64,000 nt of DNA from Pseudonocardia parietis (GTDB taxonomy: Bacteria > Actinomycetota > Actinomycetes > Mycobacteriales > Pseudonocardiaceae). Position 1 is the first letter of the stretch, and the number at the start of each line of letters is the position of its first letter. The translations under genes and the position numbers were made by a program. The notes beneath the pieces were generated by a model, which made no database searches, had not been told where the DNA came from, and saw nothing but the letters and a program-made list of their open reading frames with translations. Positions 41,127 to 50,254 of the stretch are shown piece by piece. The DNA lies in assembly GCF_017876315.1 (NCBI RefSeq), contig NZ_JAGINU010000001.1, positions 3,782,001-3,846,000 of the forward strand, given 5' to 3'.

Positions 41127-42728
41127 TCACCAACCCAGCGCCAGCCCCTCGCCCCGGGGGTCGGCTCCTCCCGCCAGTACCTGCTCGCCGATGCGGATCG
41201 CCTGTGCGTGCCCCATCGCGTCGTCGAACGGTTCGACGACCCGCACCGGGTGCCCGCGGTCGACCAGACCGTCTTCGGTCGTCGCCGGGAACCGGCTCTC
41301 CACCCGCAGGTCCTGCCGCGAGTCCCCCCAGGTGCGCCCGTAGAGCCAGCGTGGGGAATCGATCGCGGTCTGCACATCGCACCCGGCATCGACGATGCGG
41401 GTGACCAGGGCGGTCGATGTCTGCGGTTGCCCCTCACCGCCCATCGTGCCGTAGACGAGATCCGGTTTCCCGTCGCGCAGGAGCATTCCCGGCATGAGGG
41501 TGTGGAAGGTGCGCTTGCCGGGTTCGAGCCGGTTGGGGTGCTCGTCGTCGAGGGAGAAGAACGAGCCGCGGTTCTGCAGCAGCACCCCGGTCTCGCCGCC
41601 GACGAACCCCGACCCGAACTCGTGGTAGAGGCTCTGGATGACCGAGGCCGCGTTCCCGTCCGAGTCGACGACCACGCTGCACGTGGTGTCGCCACCGAGC
41701 CGCGGCGCAGCGGCGAGCGGGAGGTCCGCGGTCGATCCCACCCGCGTGCTCAGCTCCGCCGCGTAGTCCTTCGACAGCAGCTGCTCCAGCGGGATGTCAC
41801 CGAACTCCGGGTCGGTCAGGTACCGGTCGCGGTCGGCGAAGGCCAGTTTCGTGGCTTCGACCAGCAGGTGGATGTACTCCGGACCGAGGTGATCCATGCC
41901 CGCGACGTCGAAGTTCTCCAGGATGTTGAGGATCATCAGGTGGGCGAACCCCTGCGAGTTCGGCGGGTGCTGGTAGCACGTGTAACCGCGGTAGGTCGTG
42001 CTGATCGGTTCGGTCCAGTCGGAACGATGTCCGGCGAGGTCCTCGGCCGTCACCAGCCCGCCGGCCCGCTGCACGGCGGCGGCGATCTCTGCCGCGACCG
42101 GTCCCTCGTAGAAGCCGGCCCGGCCCTTCTCCGCGACGGTCCGCAGCGTCTCGGCGAGATGGGGTAGCGCGAGCAGGTCGCCGGCGAGCGGGGCGCGGCC
42201 ACCGGGCAGCATGCTGCTGCTCGTGGTGGAGTGGGCCCGCAGCACGTCGGCCACGTCGCGGGTGCAGGACGCGTGGCCGTCGCACACCGCGAACCCGCTC
42301 GTCGCGTAGTTGATCGCCGGCTGCAGCAGCCGCTCGAACGGCAGCCTGCCGTACTGCTCGTGCGCGGTACACCAGCTGTCGACGGCGCCCGGCACGGTGA
42401 CGACCGCGAGCGGTCCGCGTGACGGGATCTCCTGGTGGTGGCCGAGGGAGCGGTAGTGCTCGCGGGTGGCGGCGGCGATCGCGCGGCCGCTGCCGTTCAG
42501 CCCGTGCACCTGCCCGGACTCCGCGTCGTGGATCAGCCAGAAGGCGTCCCCGCCCGGCCCCGTCATGTGCGGGTAGACCACCCCGAGGGTGGCGTTCACG
42601 GCGACCGCGGCATCGACCGCGGACCCGCCTTCCTGGAGTACCTGCAGCCCCGCGGTGGAGGCCAGGTAGTGCGGTGAGCTCACCATGCCGTTGCAGGCCA
42701 TCGCGAGGGGACGGGTCGTACGAGTCAT
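41127..42728 (-). CDS. Gamma-glutamyltranspeptidase-family Ntn hydrolase (possible oxamate amidohydrolase)
   Basis: 533 residues from ATG (an adjacent ATG is 3 nt upstream). Self-processing GGT fold: GLQVLQEGGSAVDAAVAVNATLGVVYPHMTGPGGDAFWLI, SRGPLAVVTVPGAVDSW, and the nucleophile region GGDTTCSVVVDSDGNAAS (Thr after the processing site), with GMLLRDGKPDLVYGTMGGEGQPQ near the end. No signal peptide is seen, unlike secreted glutathione hydrolases. The family includes HpxW, an oxamate amidohydrolase found in purine-catabolic clusters. Given the purine genes, formate dehydrogenase and OFA transporter nearby, oxamate is an attractive substrate, but glutathione or another amide cannot be excluded. 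Confidence 0.85.
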   Translation of the reverse strand: MTRTTRPLAMACNGMVSSPHYLASTAGLQVLQEGGSAVDAAVAVNATLGVVYPHMTGPGGDAFWLIHDAESGQVHGLNGSGRAIAAATREHYRSLGHHQEIPSRGPLAVVTVPGAVDSWCTAHEQYGRLPFERLLQPAINYATSGFAVCDGHASCTRDVADVLRAHSTTSSSMLPGGRAPLAGDLLALPHLAETLRTVAEKGRAGFYEGPVAAEIAAAVQRAGGLVTAEDLAGHRSDWTEPISTTYRGYTCYQHPPNSQGFAHLMILNILENFDVAGMDHLGPEYIHLLVEATKLAFADRDRYLTDPEFGDIPLEQLLSKDYAAELSTRVGSTADLPLAAAPRLGGDTTCSVVVDSDGNAASVIQSLYHEFGSGFVGGETGVLLQNRGSFFSLDDEHPNRLEPGKRTFHTLMPGMLLRDGKPDLVYGTMGGEGQPQTSTALVTRIVDAGCDVQTAIDSPRWLYGRTWGDSRQDLRVESRFPATTEDGLVDRGHPVRVVEPFDDAMGHAQAIRIGEQVLAGGADPRGEGLALGW

Positions 42729-42740
42729 CATCGACTCCAA

Positions 42741-42751
42741 TTGGTCAGACC
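42741..42751. promoter_or_regulatory. FadR/LldR-like operator
   Basis: TTGGTCAGACC, a GGTC-A-GACC inverted repeat within AATTGGT context, the form bound by FadR-type GntR regulators such as LldR and PdhR. It lies 13 bp upstream of the GGT-family start and 83 bp before the divergent FadR-type gntR gene. Confidence 0.55.
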
Positions 42752-42767
42752 GGACTAGCCAATAGTG

Positions 42768-42779
42768 CATACTGTGTAC
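42768..42779. promoter_or_regulatory. CATAC-type motif (GGT/gntR divergent promoter)
   Basis: CATACTGTGTAC, a variant of the CATAC-N-GTATG motif that recurs upstream of the ApbA-like, sucC, formate dehydrogenase, iclR2, gntR2 and OFA genes. Confidence 0.45.
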
Positions 42780-42833
42780 CAGTGCGAGTGTGACCGCGGC
42801 AACAGATCGCCCCGTACTCGCTAGGCTTCGTCC

Positions 42834-43598
42834 ATGACGCAGCAGATCGGGCCGGACGCGTTCGAGCTGAGTGGCCGGCGCGCGGCCCCGGTCCGGGCCC
42901 ACGACCACGTGGCGCGCCAGCTGCGCGATCTCATGGAACGGGGCGTGCTCGGTCCGGGGGACCGGCTGCCGCCGGAGCGGGAGCTCGCGGTGCAGTTCGG
43001 GGTGAGCCGGGCGACCGTGCGGCAGGCGCTCTCGGCGCTGCAGAGCGCCGGGCTGGTGGAGAGCCTGGTCGGGAAGGGGACGTTCGCCCGGTTCGACGCC
43101 GCGAGCGTCGGCGTCAGCCGGCTGGTCGAGGCACTGCGGCTGGTGCAGGGCACGCTCGGGAACCAGATGGAGGTGCGGCGGCTCGTCGAGCCGGAGGTCG
43201 CCCGATGCGCCGCGACCCGCGCAGCGGAGTCCGATCTGGAGCGCATCCGGGAGTCGCTCGCGCAGCAGGAGATGTGCATCCGGGAGCGCCGCCCGTTCCT
43301 CGATGCGGACAGCTCGTTCCACCTGGCGATCGCGCACGCCACCGGCAATCCGTTGCTGGTGAAGATGATCGAGGGCATTCACGAGCTGCTGCGCGGGAGC
43401 CGCGAGCAGTCCCTGCAGACCGTCGACGGCGTCCGGCAGTCCTTCGACGGGCACCGGCGCATCGCGACCGCGCTGCTGGCCCGCGACGGGGCGGGGGCCT
43501 ACGAGGCGATGATGGACCACCTGCTCGACGTCGAGCGGCTCGGTCTGGAAGCGGTCGTCGAGCGGGAGCCGTCCGCGAGCGCCGACCCGACCGGCTGA
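42834..43598 (+). CDS. FadR-subfamily GntR regulator
   Basis: 254 residues. Winged helix with RAHDHVARQLRDLMERGVLGPGDRLPPERELAVQFGVSRATVRQALSALQSAGLVES and an FCD ligand domain containing VRRLVEPEVARCAATRA, DADSSFHLAIAHATGNPLL (metal His) and SFDGHRRIATALLARD. FadR-type regulators of this form sense lactate, glycolate or other hydroxy acids. Divergent from the GGT-lctP operon, with a FadR-like operator between them, so it probably governs that operon. Confidence 0.9.
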   Translation: MTQQIGPDAFELSGRRAAPVRAHDHVARQLRDLMERGVLGPGDRLPPERELAVQFGVSRATVRQALSALQSAGLVESLVGKGTFARFDAASVGVSRLVEALRLVQGTLGNQMEVRRLVEPEVARCAATRAAESDLERIRESLAQQEMCIRERRPFLDADSSFHLAIAHATGNPLLVKMIEGIHELLRGSREQSLQTVDGVRQSFDGHRRIATALLARDGAGAYEAMMDHLLDVERLGLEAVVEREPSASADPTG

Positions 43599-43701
43599 AC
43601 CGGCGGGCACGGCACCGCGCGCGCCGGGAGGGCGTCGACGGCGGGTGCGGGCGGCCCGCAGTGGCGGGGTGACACGGCGGAACCTTGTCAGGAACCCTCT
43701 C

Positions 43702-43713
43702 CATACCGTATAC
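43702..43713. promoter_or_regulatory. CATAC-type motif upstream of the ApbA-like gene
   Basis: CATACCGTATAC, 34 bp before the GTG start. Fits CATAC-N-GTATG except for the outer base of the right half. Confidence 0.5.
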
Positions 43714-43747
43714 AGTCGACGGGTCGAGAGCTTCTCGGGAGGTTCAT

Positions 43748-44722
43748 GTGAAGGTTGCTGTGCTCGGTGCAGGCGCCATCGGCGCTTACGTGGGAGCCGC
43801 GCTGTGTCGCGCCGACGTCGAGGTCCACCTCGTCGCGCGCGGCCCACATCTCGCCGCGCTCCGTGAGAAGGGCGTGCAGGTCATCAGTCCACGCGGCGAT
43901 TTCGTCGCCCATCCGCACGCCACCGACGACCCGGCCGCGATCGGGCCCGTCGACCATGTCGTCCTGGGGTTCAAGGCCAACGCCTACGCGTCGGCCGGTC
44001 CGCTCATCGAACCGCTCCTGGGTACCGACACCACCATCATCGCCGCCCAGAACGGCATTCCGTGGTGGTACTTCCACGGACTGGCCGGACCGTACGAGGG
44101 CAGGCGTCTCGAGAGCGTCGATCCGGACGGGGCGGTGAGCAAGGTGCTACCGGTCGAGCGGGCGATCGGCTGCGTGGTCTATGCCGCGACCGAGATCCAG
44201 TCGCCGGGGGTCGTTCGGCACCTGGAGGGCACCCGGTTCTCGATCGGCGAGCCGGACGGCACGGTGTCGGAGCGCTGTACCGGGTTCGCCGACGCGATGG
44301 TCGCCGGCGGGCTCAAGTGCCCGGTCGAGCCCGCGCTGCGCGACGACATCTGGATCAAGCTGATGGGGAACATCGCGTTCAACCCGCTCAGCGCGTTGAC
44401 CCGGGCGACCATGTCCGGGATCTGTCGCCATGCCGGCACCCGCTCACTCGTCGAGTCCATGATGGAGGAGACGCTCGAGGTGGCCGGTCGGGTGGGGTCT
44501 CATCCCGAGATCTCCATCGATCGCCGCATCGCGGGCGCCGAGCGGACCGGTGAGCACAAGACGTCCACCCTGCAGGATCTCGAGCGCGGCCGTGCGATGG
44601 AGCTCGACGTGTTGCTCTCGGCCGTCATCGAGATCGCCGACATCACGGGGGCCGAGGTGCCGACACTGCGTACCGTCGCCGCCCTGGCGGACCTGCTCGA
44701 CCGGCAGGTGTCGGGCAGGTAG
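43748..44722 (+). CDS. ApbA/PanE-like 2-dehydropantoate 2-reductase family protein
   Basis: 324 residues from GTG behind GGGAGG. Rossmann [68 protein letters not shown], the C-terminal catalytic Lys in [24 protein letters not shown], and [23 protein letters not shown]. Family members reduce ketopantoate or other 2-oxo acids with NADPH. Placement between the GntR/GGT genes and sucCD-pnt, not with pantothenate genes, suggests a catabolic 2-oxo or 2-hydroxy acid (inference). The proximity of transhydrogenase genes fits an NADPH demand. Confidence 0.85.
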   Translation: MKVAVLGAGAIGAYVGAALCRADVEVHLVARGPHLAALREKGVQVISPRGDFVAHPHATDDPAAIGPVDHVVLGFKANAYASAGPLIEPLLGTDTTIIAAQNGIPWWYFHGLAGPYEGRRLESVDPDGAVSKVLPVERAIGCVVYAATEIQSPGVVRHLEGTRFSIGEPDGTVSERCTGFADAMVAGGLKCPVEPALRDDIWIKLMGNIAFNPLSALTRATMSGICRHAGTRSLVESMMEETLEVAGRVGSHPEISIDRRIAGAERTGEHKTSTLQDLERGRAMELDVLLSAVIEIADITGAEVPTLRTVAALADLLDRQVSGR

Positions 44723-44729
44723 CAGGGGG

Positions 44730-44745
44730 CCGCCGGTTCCGGCGG
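44730..44745 (+). terminator. Small hairpin between the ApbA-like gene and sucC
   Basis: Perfect CCGCCGG-TT-CCGGCGG 7-bp stem 7 nt after the stop, followed by TCATT. It may terminate the upstream transcript before the sucC promoter. Confidence 0.4.
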
Positions 44746-44765
44746 TCATTCGCGGATACAGACTG

Positions 44766-44776
44766 CATACTGTATG
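44766..44776. promoter_or_regulatory. CATAC-type motif upstream of sucC
   Basis: CATAC-T-GTATG, a perfect palindrome 13 bp upstream of the sucC GTG and immediately before its GGAAGGAG ribosome site, so binding would overlap the transcript start. Confidence 0.65.
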
Positions 44777-44789
44777 GGAAGGAGTCTCT

Positions 44790-45992
44790 GTGGACCTGTT
44801 CGAATACCAGGCACGGGATATCTTCGCTGCGCACGGAGTTTCGGTGCTGGCGGGGAAGACCGTGGACAACGCCGGCGACGCGGCTGCCGTGGCGTCCGAG
44901 CTGGGCACTGCCGTCGTGGTCAAGGCCCAGGTCAAGACCGGTGGGCGGGGTAAGGCCGGCGGGGTGAAGCTGGCCAAGAGCGCTGACGAGGCCAAGGAGA
45001 AGGCCGAGGCGATCCTCGGGCTCGACATCAAGGGCCACATCGTCCACCAGGTGCTGGTGACCGAGGCCAGTGACATCTCCGAGGAGTACTACTTCTCGTT
45101 CCTGCTGGACCGCTCGAACCGCACCTTCTTGGCCATGTGCTCCTCCGAGGGTGGCATGGAGATCGAGCAGCTGGCCGTGGAGCGTCCGGATGCGCTGGCG
45201 CGGATCGCGATCGACCCGATCGCCGGTGTGGACAAGGCCAAGGCCGACGAGATCGTGGCGGCGGGCCGGATCCCGGCGGCGGTGGCCGAGGAGGCCGCGC
45301 ACGTCATCGTGAAGCTGTGGGAGACCTTCGTCTCCGAGGACGCCACGCTGGTCGAGGTCAACCCGTTGGTGCGGGATCCGCAGGACAAGGTGATCGCCCT
45401 GGACGGGAAGGTCACCCTGGACACGAACGCGGACTTCCGGCATCCGGCGCACGCCGAGCTGGTCGACGAGCGCACGGAGAATCCGCTCGAGGCCAAGGCG
45501 AAGGCCAAGGGGCTGAACTACGTCAAGCTCGACGGTGGTCAGGTCGGGATCATCGGTAACGGTGCGGGTCTGGTCATGTCGACCCTGGACGTGGTCGCGT
45601 ATGCCGGTGAGGCGCACGGTGGGGTGAAGCCGGCGAACTTCCTCGACATCGGTGGTGGCGCGTCGGCGCAGATCATGGCCGACGGTCTGGACGTCATCCT
45701 GGGTGATGACGAGGTCAAGAGTGTGTTCGTGAACGTCTTCGGTGGGATCACCGCGTGTGACGCGGTCGCGAACGGGATCGTCGAGGCGCTGAAGATCCTG
45801 GGTGACGACGCGACCAAGCAGCTGGTCGTGCGCCTGGACGGCAACAACGTCGAGGAGGGGCGCCGCATCCTCGAGGAGGCGAACCACCCGCTGGTCACGG
45901 TGGTGGGCACGATGGACGACGCGGCCGCCAAGGCCGCTGAGCTCGCCTCGGCCGGCGCCGGGAGCCACAACACAACCGCCGCGGGAGCCTGA
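44790..45992 (+). CDS. sucC: ADP-forming succinate-CoA ligase subunit beta
   Basis: 400 residues from GTG. ATP-grasp domain ([80 protein letters not shown]) and the C-terminal CoA-ligase domain ([42 protein letters not shown]). The sequence is a mainstream actinobacterial SucC. Its placement under the CATAC motif, with transhydrogenase genes downstream, suggests a second inducible copy rather than the TCA-cycle housekeeping gene; a related acid such as malate is possible. GGT and GTG codons are frequent. Confidence 0.93.
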   Translation: MDLFEYQARDIFAAHGVSVLAGKTVDNAGDAAAVASELGTAVVVKAQVKTGGRGKAGGVKLAKSADEAKEKAEAILGLDIKGHIVHQVLVTEASDISEEYYFSFLLDRSNRTFLAMCSSEGGMEIEQLAVERPDALARIAIDPIAGVDKAKADEIVAAGRIPAAVAEEAAHVIVKLWETFVSEDATLVEVNPLVRDPQDKVIALDGKVTLDTNADFRHPAHAELVDERTENPLEAKAKAKGLNYVKLDGGQVGIIGNGAGLVMSTLDVVAYAGEAHGGVKPANFLDIGGGASAQIMADGLDVILGDDEVKSVFVNVFGGITACDAVANGIVEALKILGDDATKQLVVRLDGNNVEEGRRILEEANHPLVTVVGTMDDAAAKAAELASAGAGSHNTTAAGA

Positions 45993-45997
45993 GAAAA

Positions 45998-46900
45998 ATG
46001 TCGATCTTCCTCAACGAGAACAGCAAGGTCATCGTCCAGGGCATCACCGGCGGTGAGGGGACCAAGCACGCCGCCAAGATGATTGCCGCGGGCACCGACA
46101 TCGTGGGCGGCGTCAACGCCCGCAAGGCCGGTACGACGCACACGGTCGGGGGCAAGGACGTGCCGGTGTTCGGCACGGTGGAAGAGGCGATGAAGGAGAC
46201 CGGCGCCGATGTGTCGGTGCTGTTCGTGCCGCCACGCTTCGTCAAGGATGCCGTGATCGAGGCGATCGACGCCGAGATCGGCCTGGCCGTGGTGATCACC
46301 GAGGGCGTCCCGGTGCACGACTCGGCCTACTTCTGGGCGCACGCGGTCGCCACCGGAAACAAGACGCGGATCATCGGGCCGAACTGCCCCGGGATCATCT
46401 CGCCCGGCAGGTCGAACGCGGGCATCATCCCGGCGGACATCGCCGGGCCGGGCCGGATCGGTCTGGTGTCGAAGTCGGGCACGCTGACCTACCAGATGAT
46501 GTTCGAGCTGCGTGAGTTCGGGTTCTCGACCGCGATCGGTATCGGTGGTGACCCGGTCATCGGGACCACGCACATCGATGCGCTGGAGGCGTTCGAGGCG
46601 GATCCGGAGACCGAGGCGATCGTGATGATCGGTGAGATCGGTGGGGATGCCGAGGAGCGTGCCGCGGACTTCATCAAGGCCAACGTGACCAAGCCGGTGG
46701 TCGGTTACGTTGCCGGGTTCACCGCGCCGGAGGGCAAGACGATGGGCCACGCCGGTGCGATCGTGTCCGGCTCGGCCGGTACCGCGCAGGCGAAGAAGGA
46801 GGCCCTCGAGGCCGCGGGTGTGAAGGTCGGCAAGACGCCGTCCGAGACCGCCGACCTGCTGCGCCGGATCCTGGCCGACCGGACCGATGCCGTCGCCTAG
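45998..46900 (+). CDS. sucD: Succinate-CoA ligase subunit alpha
   Basis: 300 residues, ATG 5 bp after the sucC stop. CoA-binding Rossmann domain ([39 protein letters not shown]) and ligase domain with [27 protein letters not shown] and the phosphorylated His in [17 protein letters not shown]. Forms the heteromer with SucC and catalyses NTP + acid + CoA to acyl-CoA. Its neighbour downstream is pntA, only 24 bp away, so the five genes form one operon. Confidence 0.93.
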   Translation: MSIFLNENSKVIVQGITGGEGTKHAAKMIAAGTDIVGGVNARKAGTTHTVGGKDVPVFGTVEEAMKETGADVSVLFVPPRFVKDAVIEAIDAEIGLAVVITEGVPVHDSAYFWAHAVATGNKTRIIGPNCPGIISPGRSNAGIIPADIAGPGRIGLVSKSGTLTYQMMFELREFGFSTAIGIGGDPVIGTTHIDALEAFEADPETEAIVMIGEIGGDAEERAADFIKANVTKPVVGYVAGFTAPEGKTMGHAGAIVSGSAGTAQAKKEALEAAGVKVGKTPSETADLLRRILADRTDAVA

Positions 46901-46924
46901 CGGCGCACCGGCCGGAGGTGTCGC

Positions 46925-48046
46925 ATGACGGCCGGAACGGAGCGCAACGGTGTCGCGGTATTGCCGTCGACCACGGTGGGGGTGCCCCGGGAGAACGCCG
47001 AGGGCGAACGGCGGGTCGCGCTGGTGCCCAAGGCCGTCGAGAAGCTCCGGTCGCGCGGGGTGGAGGTGGTCCTCGAACCGGGTGCCGGGACCGGCGCCCT
47101 GATCCCGGACGAGGCCTACACGGCGGCGGGTGCCCGGCTCGGGGACCCGTGGGTGTGTGACGTGGTGGTGACCGTGGGCCCGCCGGGTCCTCCCGAGATC
47201 GGGAAGCTGTCCCGCGGCGCGACACTGATCGGTTTCCTGGGTCCGGCGACGTCGCCGGAGACGATGACGGCGCTGCGTGAGGCGGGGGTGCAGGCCTTCG
47301 CGATGGAGTCGATCCCGCGGATCTCCCGGGCGCAGGCGATGGACGCGTTGTCGTCGCAGGCGAACGTGGCGGGCTATAAGGCGGTGCTGGCTGCGGCCGA
47401 GCACTCGACCCGGTTCTTCCCGATGCTGACGACGGCGGCCGGCACGGTGAAGCCGGCGACGGCGCTGGTGCTCGGCGTCGGCGTGGCCGGGTTGCAGGCG
47501 CTGGCGACGGCGAAGCGGCTCGGTGCCCGCACGACCGGCTACGACGTCCGTCCCGAGGTGGCCGATCAGGTGCGCTCGCTCGGGGCGCAGTGGCTGGACC
47601 TCGGGATCGAGGCGGTCGGTGAGGGCGGTTACGCCCGCGAGCTCACCGATGAGGAACGGGCGATGCAGCAGCAGCGGCTGGAGGAGGCGATCACGGGGTT
47701 CGACGTCGTCGTGACGACGGCGAACGTGCCGGGCCGGACCGCGCCGACGCTGGTCACCGCGGCGGCGGTGGAGGGCATGCGCCCGGGGAGCGTGGTGGTG
47801 GACATGGCGGGGGAGAGCGGTGGCAACTGCGCGGCGTCGGAGGCGGGTCGGACCGTCGTCCGGCACGACGTGACGATCGTGTCGCCGTTGAACCTGCCGG
47901 CCACGATGCCGGAGCACGCGTCCGAGCTGTACGCGCGCAACGTGTCGGCGTTGCTGGAACTGATGGTCGATGAGCACGGCACGCTCGCGCCGGACTTCTC
48001 CGACGAGGTCCTCGCCGCGTCGTGTGTCACCCGGGCGGAGGCCTGA
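46925..48046 (+). CDS. pntA: NAD(P) transhydrogenase subunit alpha part 1
   Basis: 373 residues. NAD(H)-binding domain I of proton-translocating transhydrogenase: GVPRENAEGERRVALVPKAVEKL, SSQANVAGYKAVLAAAEHSTRFFPMLTTAAGTVKPA, VLGVGVAGLQALATAKRLGARTTGYDVRPE (Rossmann) and the mobile loop around GEGGYARELTDEE. It stops before any membrane segment; the membrane helices are in the next gene, as is usual in Actinobacteria. Feeds hydride from NADH to the NADP site on PntB. Confidence 0.93.
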   Translation: MTAGTERNGVAVLPSTTVGVPRENAEGERRVALVPKAVEKLRSRGVEVVLEPGAGTGALIPDEAYTAAGARLGDPWVCDVVVTVGPPGPPEIGKLSRGATLIGFLGPATSPETMTALREAGVQAFAMESIPRISRAQAMDALSSQANVAGYKAVLAAAEHSTRFFPMLTTAAGTVKPATALVLGVGVAGLQALATAKRLGARTTGYDVRPEVADQVRSLGAQWLDLGIEAVGEGGYARELTDEERAMQQQRLEEAITGFDVVVTTANVPGRTAPTLVTAAAVEGMRPGSVVVDMAGESGGNCAASEAGRTVVRHDVTIVSPLNLPATMPEHASELYARNVSALLELMVDEHGTLAPDFSDEVLAASCVTRAEA

Positions 48047-48372
48047 TGGATTCCGGACTGCTGGCGAACATCGCGATTCTGGTGCTGGCCGGGTTCGTGG
48101 GCTTCGCGGTGATCTCGAAGGTGCCGAACACGCTGCACACGCCGTTGATGTCGGGGACCAACGCGATCCACGGGATCGTGCTGCTCGGCGCGATCATCGT
48201 GCTGGGCCGGGAGGAGGTCGGCGTCGTGGACGCGATCATCCTGGTGGTCGCGATCGTGTTCGGTGTGATCAACGTGGTCGGTGGGTTCCTGGTCACCGAC
48301 CGGATGCTGGGCATGTTCAAGGGCAAGGCGCCCGGTCGGGCCGCTGCGGAGAAGGACGGGAGCGGCTCGTGA
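48046..48372 (+). CDS. NAD(P) transhydrogenase subunit alpha part 2 (membrane)
   Basis: 108 residues, with ATG inside the pntA stop (TGATG). Three to four helices: LLANIAILVLAGFVGFAVISKVPNTLHTPLMSGTNAIHGIVLLGAIIVLG and AIILVVAIVFGVINVVGGFLVTDRML. The KVPxTLHTPLMSGTNAIHG block is the conserved transhydrogenase domain II signature. The stop overlaps the GTG of pntB (GTGA). Confidence 0.93.
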   Translation: MDSGLLANIAILVLAGFVGFAVISKVPNTLHTPLMSGTNAIHGIVLLGAIIVLGREEVGVVDAIILVVAIVFGVINVVGGFLVTDRMLGMFKGKAPGRAAAEKDGSGS

Positions 48373-49790
48373 ACCTGGCTGCCACGGAGACCATGGCGAC
48401 CGGCCCGATGGCCGTGATCGTGCCGATCCTCTACATCATCGCGTTCGGGTTGTTCATCTACGGCTTGTCGGGTCTGACCGGTCCGCGTACGGCGGTGCGG
48501 GGCAACCTGATCGCTGCGGTCGGGATGGGGCTCGCGGTCGTCGCGACGTTGTTGCTGGTGCAGACGAACTGGATCCTGATCATCGTCGGGCTGGTGGTCG
48601 GCACGGTGCTGGGTGTGCCGGCGGCGCGCAACGTGAAGATGACGCAGATGCCGCAGATGGTGGCGTTGTTCAACGGTGTGGGTGGTGGCGCGGTCGCGTT
48701 GATCGCGTGGGCGGAGTTCCGGGCGACCGACGGGTTCGTCGACACGGCGTTGTATGTGGTGATCGCGTCGATGTTCGCCGCGATCGTCGGGTCGATCTCG
48801 TTCTGGGGGTCGTTGATCGCGTTCGGGAAGCTGCAGGAGATGCTTCCCGGCCGCCCGATCGGCCTGGGCCGGGCGCAGCAGCCGATCAACATGGGGCTGC
48901 TGGCGCTGGCCGTGGTCGCGGCGGTGGTCGCCGGGCTCGGCGGGGCGGGCGAGATCTGGGTCATCGCGGTGCTGGTGCTCGCCGCGGTGGTCGGCGTGCT
49001 GGTGGTGCTGCCGATCGGTGGTGCGGACATGCCGGTGGTCATCTCGTTGCTCAACGCGATGACCGGGCTGTCGGCGGCGGCGGCGGGTCTGGCGCTGGAC
49101 AACACGGCGATGATCGTCGCGGGGATGATCGTGGGTGCGTCGGGTTCGATCCTGACCAACCAGATGGCCGTGGCGATGAACCGGACCATCCCGGCCATCG
49201 TCGCCGGCGGCTTCGGCGGCACCGCGTCGTTGCCCGGAGCGGATGACGGGGTGGAGCGCACCGTGCGGTCGACCAGCGAGTCGGATGCCGCGATCCAGAT
49301 GGCCTATGCCTCGCAGGTGATCGTCGTTCCCGGTTACGGGATGGCGGTGGCCCAGGCCCAGCATGCGGTCAAGGACATGGCCAAGCTGTTGGAGAGCAAG
49401 GGTGTCGAGGTCAAGTACGCGATCCATCCGGTCGCCGGCCGGATGCCGGGTCACATGAACGTCCTGCTCGCCGAGGCCGACGTCCCCTATGACGCGCTCA
49501 AGGAGATGGACGACATCAACGGTGAGTTCTCCCGCACCGATGTGACGCTGGTGATCGGGGCGAACGACGTCACCAACCCCGCGGCCCGCAACGATCCCAG
49601 CTCGGCGATCTACGGGATGCCGATCCTCAACGTGGACGAGAGCCGGAACGTCATCGTGCTGAAGCGCTCGATGGGCTCCGGGTTCGCCGGCATCGACAAC
49701 CCGCTGTTCTACGGCCAGAACACCTCGATGCTCTTCGGCGATGCGAAGAAGTCGGTCGCCGGGGTGACGGAGGGACTGAAGGCGCTCTAG
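48369..49790 (+). CDS. pntB: NAD(P) transhydrogenase subunit beta
   Basis: 473 residues from GTG. About nine membrane helices with proton-channel residues and the loop KMTQMPQMVALFNGVGGGAVALIA, then the soluble NADP(H)-binding domain III with VIVVPGYGMAVAQAQHAV, HPVAGRMPGHMNVLLAEADVPYD and GANDVTNPAARNDPSSAIYGMPI. Uses the proton gradient to make NADPH from NADH. The operon context with sucCD and nearby NAD-linked formate dehydrogenase suggests that formate-derived NADH is turned into NADPH. Confidence 0.95.
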   Translation: MNLAATETMATGPMAVIVPILYIIAFGLFIYGLSGLTGPRTAVRGNLIAAVGMGLAVVATLLLVQTNWILIIVGLVVGTVLGVPAARNVKMTQMPQMVALFNGVGGGAVALIAWAEFRATDGFVDTALYVVIASMFAAIVGSISFWGSLIAFGKLQEMLPGRPIGLGRAQQPINMGLLALAVVAAVVAGLGGAGEIWVIAVLVLAAVVGVLVVLPIGGADMPVVISLLNAMTGLSAAAAGLALDNTAMIVAGMIVGASGSILTNQMAVAMNRTIPAIVAGGFGGTASLPGADDGVERTVRSTSESDAAIQMAYASQVIVVPGYGMAVAQAQHAVKDMAKLLESKGVEVKYAIHPVAGRMPGHMNVLLAEADVPYDALKEMDDINGEFSRTDVTLVIGANDVTNPAARNDPSSAIYGMPILNVDESRNVIVLKRSMGSGFAGIDNPLFYGQNTSMLFGDAKKSVAGVTEGLKAL

Positions 49791-49792
49791 AT

Positions 49793-50245
49793 CTAGATCT
49801 GGACCCCACGGCCGCCGGTTCGGCCGTGGGGCCGGAGCTCGAGGCCCCGTTCCAGCTGCCGGAGTCCGTCGTCCAGCGCCTGGTCGGGGTCGTGACCCGG
49901 CGAGGCGTCGAGGAACGCCTGAACGGCGATCCCGAGTACCGCGCCGGTGAACGCCCGTACCTCCGGATCGGCCGGATCCCGCTCCGACCGGCGCGCGGTC
50001 GCGGATCCCAGCAGGTCGATCGCCCGGCGGATCAGGGCGGTGTTGGCCGACCACAGCTCCGGGACGCTCACCAGCAGGACGTCCCGCTCCCGGCGGGCCG
50101 CCCGGTCGTCGCCCGGCAGGCCGTCCCGGGCCGCCCGGATCGCGACCCGCAGCGCCTCCGCGGCCCCGACCTCGGGTGGCTGTTCCTCGAAGCCCCGCAG
50201 GACGGCGGTGGCCAGCGACAGGTGGTCGTCGAGGACGAGCAGGGA
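49793..50245 (-). pseudogene. TetR-family regulator remnant (C-terminal ligand domain only)
   Basis: A minus-strand frame of about 145 residues reads as a TetR C-terminal domain: LATAVLRGFEEQPPEVGAAEALRVAIRAARDGLPGDDRAARRERDVLLVSVPELWSA and ERDPADPEVRAFTGAVLGIAVQAFLD. The DNA-binding N-terminal half is missing. At about 50245 the frame runs into the start of the plus-strand glyoxalase-like gene, so a deletion joined the two. The product cannot bind DNA in the usual way. Confidence 0.65.
49804..49831 (+). terminator. Terminator of the sucC-pntB operon
   Basis: 11-bp perfect stem CCCCACGGCCG / CGGCCGTGGGG with loop CCGGTT, 13 nt past the pntB stop. It lies inside the C-terminal codons of the opposite-strand TetR remnant. 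Confidence 0.6.
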
Positions 50246-50254
50246 CCCGACTCC

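Noticed and set aside
45539..47977. 812-codon minus-strand frame opposite sucD and pntA
   Set aside because: His/Arg/Asp-rich antisense frame with no domain, created by the strong codon bias of the real genes.
50222..50254. GTG at 50222 as the start of the glyoxalase-like protein
   Set aside because: It adds 11 residues not fitting the family start and has a poorer ribosome site than the TTG at 50255; kept as an alternative.
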